Assembly (NCBI GenBank): GCA_022641095.1
Contig: JALCDB010000007.1
Span: forward strand, 1-64,000
Direction of reading: 5' to 3'
DNA: 64,000 nucleotides
Source: Bacilli bacterium
GTDB lineage: Bacteria > Bacillota_I > Bacilli_A > RFN20 > CAG-826
Of the stretch, positions 40,085 through 47,345 are shown one piece after another; positions within the stretch are counted from its first letter, which is position 1; each line of letters opens with the position of its first letter. Under the pieces are notes generated by a model. The model saw only the letters and a list, made by a program, of their open reading frames with translations, searched no databases and was not told the DNA's origin. A program made the translations under genes and the position numbers.

Positions 40085-40505
40085 CCTTTTTTTGGGTCTC
40101 GTCCGCAGTTTAGGAGATTTATTCGACGACTCTCGACTTTTTCGGAGACTCAATTTCCCTAACTGAAGAGTTCCTAAGTCCATCGCGTCTGGCAATTCCG
40201 CCAACCGGATGTTCCATTTTGCCAGAATGACAAGGTATCGATTCCGCTTTGGGAAAACATCGTCGAGATATTATGCTGACGGTAAAAATAATAGGCAAGA
40301 AGAGGCGTAAGGGAAAGAAAAACCGAAGCGCGCAAAAGATCCGGTTTTTTGTAAATATGGTGCAACTTCAACCGTTTTTAAAAGAAAAAAGCCTTTCTTG
40401 GCGGGGCCTTCCAAAAGACGAAACCGAATCAACGAAGACTATTCGGATCAATATTACCCATTTCGCCAATTTTTATGTTATAGCCGCGCATTCCCGAAAC
40501 AAACG
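40085..40505. repeat. degenerate ~420-bp repeat copy B containing a tRNA-Leu-like 5'-half
   Basis: Aligns by eye with 45195-45615, including CCGGTTGGCGGAATTG[G/C]CAGACGCGATGGACTTAGGA and AAACTGCGGACGAG. Confidence 0.75.
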
Positions 40506-40945
40506 TGTGACTTTACGAGAACGCCGAAATGCTTTTCGCCGAAAGCGTCGAGAACAAAGTCCTGTTTATCAACGGCGAGGTCGTCAAAAAAAGGCGACCG
40601 CATCATTTTTTCAAAGAATCGCGAAACGATCAACATCGAAAGCATCTCGACAAAACAAAATGAGCAAATGGCTTGACCGTCCATTGTCTCCGAATGCAAT
40701 TATCTGATCAGAAAACTTTCGCTTCTTATTAGGGATGTTGAAAATTGCAGGATGCAAATGCCACATTCTTTTTTCCCCCCCGCCAACGCAATAGCAATAT
40801 GATGACGCATCGCCACTTCCCTTAACCTAACGACTTGTTCGTTTTTTATATAAGCGAATATGGGCACCGCTAAACAGGGCTGCGATAGCTCTTTGCCAAA
40901 ACACTGATTCGCTATTTTGTTCCTTTCCAATCGACGTCATTATTC

Positions 40946-40972
40946 GCCCGCGATGATTATCGGCAAGAAAAA
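40946..40972 (+). repeat. 27-bp direct repeat, copy 2
   Basis: gcccgcgatgattatcggcaagaaaaa identical to 33074-33100. Confidence 0.9.
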
Positions 40973-41088
40973 GGCGGCCTCTTAACCATTAGGCTTCCGC
41001 CGCAAGGAAGGACCTGACGATTGGCTTATTTTCTTATTAACAACGAAAAAATAACACGAATCCCGCGATAAATTCGAGTTTTATTCTC

Positions 41089-42363
41089 TCACTTCTCATC
41101 CATAGCCCAATCAAGAACAAGGTCCGACGTTTTGGCTAAGATCTCATTGGTCAATCTTTCATCGCTGTGCGTCCCAAAAAACGAGGAAGTCATGGTTAAA
41201 TCATCGGAGAAAGTCGAGATGGACAGTTGAAACGACGGCGCTTTCTTGACGGCGGTCGAAATAAAGGCCTTCTCGGGTTTCGCCGATCCGAACGAAATCG
41301 CGTCTTTTTCGATGATTCCAAGATTTGAATAGGAAACGATCGGAGCGGGGGCGATTTTCGATACAAGATTAATAGCAAACGAAGAAGGATGAAGCAAACC
41401 GAAAGCCAACGAAAGCAGAAAAGGGCCCCTATAAGAGTCCAGCGATCCTTTTTGTTTGGCGAAAGACGAATGGACTCTTTGAAGGACCTGAGAAAACGAA
41501 GAACCGGCTTCGATCCTTTCGTCGAAGAAGAAAACGCCGGTGAGGTTCGAAAAGGCTGGCGAAGGCCGTTTGGGGAGTTCTTTCACGAAGCTGACCGGAC
41601 AGGAAAACGAGATGGATTCCCGCTCGCTATAGAAAGACAGGGCAAAGGCGTATGCGGTCATGACGATATCGTTGATCGTCACATCGTCTTCCTTCGCCTT
41701 TGCCTTAACACTGAGAAAACGTCCGGACGAAATGGTTTTGGATGCGATAAACGGCCTTTTGTCCCCCTTTTCCGAAAAGGGCAAAGGAATGTTCTGCTTG
41801 GGTGGCTTCCGCGCCGGAGACAAAAGCGATAACCGTTCCCGAAGACTGAGCGTTTTTAGCACAGGCCGAAACGAACGGTCCAACGAATAATCGCCAAAGG
41901 GCTTCTTTTCATTGCGATGGCGTAAAACAAAATCGTAGGATTCGGCCACGAGATAGACATAACGTTTTAACGCCATCCCGTCGAAGGCAAGATGGCTGAC
42001 GAGAAAGCAAAGAGAGTCCTTTTCGCCTTCTTGGATAAGGAAAACTTTTAGAGGCGACTCGTTTTCGAAGCTGATGTCGGAAAGAATGGTTTCGTCCATC
42101 GCAGCGGATCCACTAACTATTTTGACGATTTCTCTGGAGGAAAAGTTCTTTTGAACCCAACGATTCTTCGTTAGGGAAAAAACGCAGGAGAGCAGCGGCG
42201 CTTCTTCTATTGATAAATCAACGGCCTCCTCCAACGCTTTTGGCTCGATTTTCCCATCGAATGAAACAAAGAATCTAATCAAAGGGCGGTGACTCCGCAT
42301 ATAAACGACTTGAAGTTTTTCGGTCGGCGTGGCCCGATATATTTTTGGTGCCATGGAAACCAT
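41089..42363 (-). CDS. stand-alone condensation/acyltransferase-like protein
   Basis: FLVSHLAFDGMALKRYVYLVAESYDFVL resembles the HHxxxDG motif (SHLAFDG); MTAYAFALSFYSERESISFSCPVSF; ~420 aa. Confidence 0.65.
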   Translation of the reverse strand: MVSMAPKIYRATPTEKLQVVYMRSHRPLIRFFVSFDGKIEPKALEEAVDLSIEEAPLLSCVFSLTKNRWVQKNFSSREIVKIVSGSAAMDETILSDISFENESPLKVFLIQEGEKDSLCFLVSHLAFDGMALKRYVYLVAESYDFVLRHRNEKKPFGDYSLDRSFRPVLKTLSLRERLSLLSPARKPPKQNIPLPFSEKGDKRPFIASKTISSGRFLSVKAKAKEDDVTINDIVMTAYAFALSFYSERESISFSCPVSFVKELPKRPSPAFSNLTGVFFFDERIEAGSSFSQVLQRVHSSFAKQKGSLDSYRGPFLLSLAFGLLHPSSFAINLVSKIAPAPIVSYSNLGIIEKDAISFGSAKPEKAFISTAVKKAPSFQLSISTFSDDLTMTSSFFGTHSDERLTNEILAKTSDLVLDWAMDEK

Positions 42364-42586
42364 AATACAGGCCTTTTATGGGTGAAAAACGCAATTCGTG
42401 GTTTACGTTGCCGTTAAATTGGGCGGAACGAATATCGATTATTTGACGACATTGTCTGAGTTAAAGCGATTAGCATCGAAAACCCCACAGTCATGATCGT
42501 TGGAACGCTCCGCTTTTTTCTCAAACCTTTTTGATCACTATCTCCGCCTCCGTATATCGAATGAGGCTATTTGGTGACTCAAGGTT

Positions 42587-43120
42587 CTATCCCCTGAGCA
42601 GAAAAGTGATCGCATCGCACTTCTTTCCGCCGACCGAGAGGAAGCCCCTCTTCCTGACGGACTCCTTGAATCCGAGTTTTTTGATGACCTTAAGCATCGG
42701 AACGTTCTTGGACCATGTTTGGATGAAGAACGACATATGTCCTTTCCCTTTGAGGTATTCGAGGAAAAGCGAGAGGGCCTTCGTCCCGAAGCCCTTGCCG
42801 CGAGCGTCTATGTCAGGTATATCTATCCCCACCGCGATTATATGATCGGGATTATCGGAATAATCGAGATCGTAATAGGAGCTCACCCAGCCAATGTGCC
42901 TTCCGTTGGCCTCGATCTCGAACTTCCATCTCTCCATGTCGTCATTCAGTGATTTGACCGAGGAAAAATATTCCATCCAGGACCTTCTTTCCTTAATGGG
43001 GTCTCCTTCGATTTTCCCCTCCCATGGGGCATCCCACTTTTCGCTCCATTCGGTCTCGGAAGTAAACCATCTGACGTAATCGTCGACGTCGCTTTCCCTC
43101 ATGTCCCTCAAAATAACCAT
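42587..43120 (-). CDS. GNAT-family acetyltransferase
   Basis: VGIDIPDIDARGKGFGTKALSLFLEYL; NVPMLKVIKKLGFKE. Confidence 0.88.
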   Translation of the reverse strand: MVILRDMRESDVDDYVRWFTSETEWSEKWDAPWEGKIEGDPIKERRSWMEYFSSVKSLNDDMERWKFEIEANGRHIGWVSSYYDLDYSDNPDHIIAVGIDIPDIDARGKGFGTKALSLFLEYLKGKGHMSFFIQTWSKNVPMLKVIKKLGFKESVRKRGFLSVGGKKCDAITFLLRG

Positions 43121-43451
43121 TTTTTTATTATATATCGTTGTTTTATCGGTAAAATGGAAATCTCATAATGTTTTTACGCCAGTTCATCAGAACGAATCAC
43201 GCTCTTCGCAAAGATAACCAAGCGCCTTTAATTTCAATCAAAGCCATAAAAAGCGACGCGGCAATCGATTTTCTCCTTCGTTTTCGCGACAATGGGGTCT
43301 TAACGTAGATGGAGGAAAAAGACTATGAACGCATCCGAAGGCTTTTGTTTTTTGATGCTTATTCAAGTTGTTGGACATGGTTGGCTCAAATCCGTTCGTA
43401 GACAACGAACAAGAGCGAGACAATTACGAAAATAGCTGGAAAACGGGGTCT

Positions 43452-44492
43452 TCAATTGGTGTAGTAGCCCGTTATTGTCTGATTGCTGCCTTTGCTCAAT
43501 TCCAGGAGCGTTGGCTTCATGAGACTGACTTCTTTCCCGCCTGCCGCCAAAAACACGAAATGCGAGCACAAGACATAATTCTTATATCGGATCATGTTCA
43601 TCGGATCGTAGCCGCAGATGACGCCGTCGGTCTTGACTAGTTCTTTCGCATTGCTGATGAAATTCTCTATCGAGGCTTTCTTTTTGGCTAGATCCTCTGA
43701 CACCAATTCCTTGATCGAATCGTGATCGATGGCAAGACAAGGCAAGGGGGTCGTTTGGCTTTCGGCGATTTCGTAGAACGTTTTCTCGCCAAAATCATGG
43801 AAGTCGATGCCGTTTTTTTCATAAACGACCAAAAGCAACGCGCCGAGGTAATAGGACATTCTTCTGATATCGATTTGCAAGGGAGAGACTTCCTTAATGA
43901 GGGCGCAGTACTTTCGAAGCCTTTGTTCGTATTTGGCCTTTGAGAGTTGTTGTAACGCCATAGTGCCGGCGTATTCGGCCCCGCCCTCAATCGTCTCCAC
44001 ATCGTATTCCTGGTTGATGATGTCGCCTATCGTCTTTTTTCGCTCTTTTCTTAGCGAGATCAATTTCCCAAGATCGGAGTAACTGCCATTTGAGACCATC
44101 TCAGAAACCAAAACGTTCTCATTGTATTTGGCATTGATCCCTTCGTATGTCGTTGGCGAGGCAAGCAAGTCCAAATCCGAAGGAAACCTCTTCTCATTGT
44201 TCTCAAACTGGAAGCAATGGAACGCTTCATGAACGAGGTTGGCGGCGAGAACGTCGAAATCCCCATCGAAGCCTTTCCCCTCGACACTCCAAATGAAAAT
44301 CTTCCTTCCTCCGTATTCGATGAAGGTGTTGGCGAAGAACTCCTTAGGCCTTCTCGTTCTCTCCCCATCGATGATCGCCTCGTTCTCATCGTAGAGCGAA
44401 AAGGGATATAGCTTAAAGCCAGGCCACACTCTTCCGTAGTCTATCTTGGCCAACTTTTTCAAGACACCACTGTACACTTCCGCCAAATCCAT
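43452..44492 (-). CDS. predicted soluble zinc metallopeptidase (HExxH)
   Basis: AANLVHEAFHCFQFENNEKRFP HExxH followed downstream by TIEGGAEYAG candidate third ligand. Confidence 0.6.
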   Translation of the reverse strand: MDLAEVYSGVLKKLAKIDYGRVWPGFKLYPFSLYDENEAIIDGERTRRPKEFFANTFIEYGGRKIFIWSVEGKGFDGDFDVLAANLVHEAFHCFQFENNEKRFPSDLDLLASPTTYEGINAKYNENVLVSEMVSNGSYSDLGKLISLRKERKKTIGDIINQEYDVETIEGGAEYAGTMALQQLSKAKYEQRLRKYCALIKEVSPLQIDIRRMSYYLGALLLVVYEKNGIDFHDFGEKTFYEIAESQTTPLPCLAIDHDSIKELVSEDLAKKKASIENFISNAKELVKTDGVICGYDPMNMIRYKNYVLCSHFVFLAAGGKEVSLMKPTLLELSKGSNQTITGYYTN

Positions 44493-44833
44493 GATTACGA
44501 CTCCTATGAAAACCGATTATTATGCAGATAAACAAATGATGCACCTTTATTTTCGATATTAACTAAAAAGAGTCGCTTTTTCAAAACGTCCCTCAAAAAC
44601 GGGTTTTCCAAGTGATGGATCGTCAAATCGCAAGGGCCGCATTCAAAAAGAAGAGGGCTTCTGCTTTCTTTGGCATTCAATACAAGAACCAAAACGAGAC
44701 ACAATGCCGAACGAACCGCTAGGGTGTATAAAATCCAATTAGGTATTTTTATATACTTTTTACCTAGTAAAGATTTTTGAAATAAGAAAAACTGATTGCC
44801 GTTGCGCCAATGGCGTTTTTCTAGCTTATATAA

Positions 44834-44874
44834 GAAAAGCCCCCGAGCATTCCCCTTTTACGGGACTCGGAGGC
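44834..44874 (-). terminator. intrinsic terminator after tRNA-Leu
   Basis: minus-strand GCCTCCGAG...CTCGGGGGCTTTTCTTAT. Confidence 0.7.
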
Positions 44875-44885
44875 CATAACTCAAA

Positions 44886-44973
44886 TGGTGCACTGAACAG
44901 GAATCGAACCTGCACGGGATCGCTCCCAATGGATCCTAAGTCCATCGCGTATACCTAATTCCGCCATCAGTGC
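44886..44973 (-). tRNA. tRNA-Leu(TAG)
   Basis: GCACTGA acceptor, anticodon loop CTTAGGA, long variable arm, GGTTCGATTCC T-arm, encoded CCA. Confidence 0.95.
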
Positions 44974-45194
44974 GAATTTCTTCGATTGGCACTGGTGTTT
45001 TTCCAGTTCCAATTCGGACATTTAGCAAGACCTTCAGCCTTAAGGTTGTCCGCACCTTTTCTCGTCTCTCGGCTCGGTCCGCAGCGAACCAAACGGAACG
45101 CAGCGGAACCACGTACCAGCATAGCGCCTTCCCGCCCGCATCTTTAGGGGATTCGTTGGGTTTCCGAGGCAAATTCTTAGGATTTGGCCTTCGT

Positions 45195-45615
45195 CCGCAC
45201 CATTCCTCGTCCGCAGTTTCACGGATAGTCCCGACGGCTATCGGTTTTCCCGAAGGCTCAATCCCCCTAATTGAAGAGGTCCTAAGTCCATCGCGTCTGC
45301 CAATTCCGCCAACCGGACATTCCGTTTTCGTTAGAATGACAAGACGTTATTTTCGTTTTTTGGAAAACGTCATAGCGACATCAAACTAGCGGTAGAAATT
45401 ATAGGCTAGAAGAGACGCAAGGAAAAGAAAAAGGCGAACTGAACGAAATCATCAAAACGCTTTGCGACTGTAAAATGTCCCAAGACTCTTTTGAAAAACG
45501 AAAGCACTGCTTTATGAAACATAGAAGACGAAACCCGATTAATGAAGACTAGACGAAACAACGCCGCCTAAACATACAAAAAAACCTGATTATTATCACA
45601 CGCGCCCGAAAACGG
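45195..45615. repeat. degenerate ~420-bp repeat copy A containing a tRNA-Leu-like 5'-half
   Basis: See 40085-40505; minus strand GTCCGGTTGGCGGAATTGGCAGACGCGATGGACTTAGGACCTCTTCAATTAGGGGGATTGAG. Confidence 0.75.
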
Positions 45616-45689
45616 AATCCGACGAAAAATAAGCCTAGCAAACCTAAAATATCTTTAAATAAAAAGACCCTTGTCATAGCATTATTGCG

Positions 45690-47345
45690 ATGAAAAGAAA
45701 TAACTTCCGCCGGAAACTATACGATTTTCTCAACGAGAAGTGGTTCAATCTCATTTTATATTCCGTTCTAGCGGTCGTGGCCGTCATTCTCATTGTTTTC
45801 TTCGGTACCAGTGGCGACGATTTCATAAAAACCTTCATCAAAGACGTTTTCTCGGTTTTCTTCGCCGCTTTGGTGGCAACGATTTTTTTGCTTTTGAAAA
45901 GATGGCTTCAGTCCAGTTTGGAAGATAGCCTGAAAACCACCAACGACCACCACGCGATAATCCGCAAATACCACGGTTATCAAGGAATCGCGGCAGACGA
46001 AACGCCTTTTCGCACCACGAAGTTCGATAAGGAAGGCAAATATCTGCGTATCTTCTGCGTGCCAGCAAAAAGAAGAAAAGCAAAGCCGACAATAAAGGAC
46101 AAATGCTCAAAGGAAGCGGCGAGAGAGAACGCCGCCATCTATTCCTACAAAAATGGAGAGAAGCCGTTCGTGACGCTTCCGTCCGTGGCCGTTTTCATCA
46201 ATTCCGGCTTCGACGCATCCCTTTCGTTTAACGACGATCCGGTTTCTCAGGAAAAGATGGATGATAACATAATAGCAAACGCCCCTTTTCTTATCGGCGC
46301 CCATAATTTCTCGAAAATATCCAATAACAAAACCATCCGTTTAGACGGCGCGGATTACGATGAGAAAAGCAACGTGCTTAATCTTTCCACCTCGCGAACG
46401 AGTTATTATCACATGCTGATTTCCAACCGTTGCATGGACTACGAATTCAATAACGGCATCACCTTGCGCAACATGTTCGAATACGGATCGACCGTGAGCC
46501 CGCTGGAAAAAAGCAAACTTTCAAACCAAATAGGCATCAATGGCCTGATTTTCTCATCGGATGGTTGGGTCCTCATCGAAAAAAGGGGCAGAAACAAATC
46601 GACATGGAAAAACGAATTTGGCCAACCATTATCCTTGTCTATGAAAGAAAGCAAACTGGAAATTAATAAAACTTCATCGAAGATAGAACCCGGGGAAGAA
46701 AGCGCGGAAAACGCGATTCGAAACATCATAAGCGACAGTATTGAACGCGGTTACGGATTGGAGATGGACAAAGATTATTCCTTCGACTTAAAACATAATT
46801 TCCTTGGCGTCGTTCGCGACTTGCTCGAAGGCGGAAAACCCAACCTCTACTTTTCGATAGTGGTTAATCTTGAGGCTAAAAAACTGAGACAACGCCTGAA
46901 TGAATACGGGGGAAGAAACGTCATCGCAAAAGCCAATACCGAATTTTCGTCATTTGAAAAAGAAAAGGGCGAAAAGCCGGACACCAGCATGAGCTATGAA
47001 AAATACTCGTCCTCATTCTTCCTTGCGAAATGGAGCTCACTGTCTATCGATTATTATTATCGAATGGCTTTTTCGCATCTATCGGGAAATGACAAGCCAA
47101 TGAAAATACAGTTCGGCAAGAGAGATAAAGACAAAACGAAAGAAGAGACGAAAAAGAAAGAAAAACCGTCATGCGGGAAAAAACTGAAATTGCTCAAATC
47201 AAGATGCAGGATCCTTCATTTACGCAAACCCCGTGCTTGCGGCGAGGGTCTGCTTACCTGCATCGCCCTTGCGGAGGCGGTCGGTGGAGCCGATAGAATA
47301 AAAGAATTCGAGGGTTTGGGTGAAAAGGAAAACGCAGATGGATAA
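45690..47345 (+). CDS. two-TM N-terminus fused to a degenerate NUDIX-like domain
   Basis: FNLILYSVLAVVAVILIVFF and FIKDVFSVFFAALVATIFLLL; NGLIFSSDGWVLIEKRGRN...KIEPGEESAENAIRNIISDSIERGYG (imperfect NUDIX box). Confidence 0.65.
   Translation: MKRNNFRRKLYDFLNEKWFNLILYSVLAVVAVILIVFFGTSGDDFIKTFIKDVFSVFFAALVATIFLLLKRWLQSSLEDSLKTTNDHHAIIRKYHGYQGIAADETPFRTTKFDKEGKYLRIFCVPAKRRKAKPTIKDKCSKEAARENAAIYSYKNGEKPFVTLPSVAVFINSGFDASLSFNDDPVSQEKMDDNIIANAPFLIGAHNFSKISNNKTIRLDGADYDEKSNVLNLSTSRTSYYHMLISNRCMDYEFNNGITLRNMFEYGSTVSPLEKSKLSNQIGINGLIFSSDGWVLIEKRGRNKSTWKNEFGQPLSLSMKESKLEINKTSSKIEPGEESAENAIRNIISDSIERGYGLEMDKDYSFDLKHNFLGVVRDLLEGGKPNLYFSIVVNLEAKKLRQRLNEYGGRNVIAKANTEFSSFEKEKGEKPDTSMSYEKYSSSFFLAKWSSLSIDYYYRMAFSHLSGNDKPMKIQFGKRDKDKTKEETKKKEKPSCGKKLKLLKSRCRILHLRKPRACGEGLLTCIALAEAVGGADRIKEFEGLGEKENADG

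Noticed and set aside
44936-45172. 78-aa minus-strand ORF
   Set aside because: Reads through the 5' half of the tRNA-Leu (ends IRYTRWT); a tRNA-overlap artefact.
45195-45324. Group I intron in tRNA-Leu
   Set aside because: The tail after the anticodon loop (ATTGAGCCTTCGGGAAAACC) resembles the start of tRNA-Leu group I introns, but I could not find convincing P/Q/R/S elements or a 3' exon, and copy B lacks the GGGAAA core. Left as an alternative to test with Rfam.
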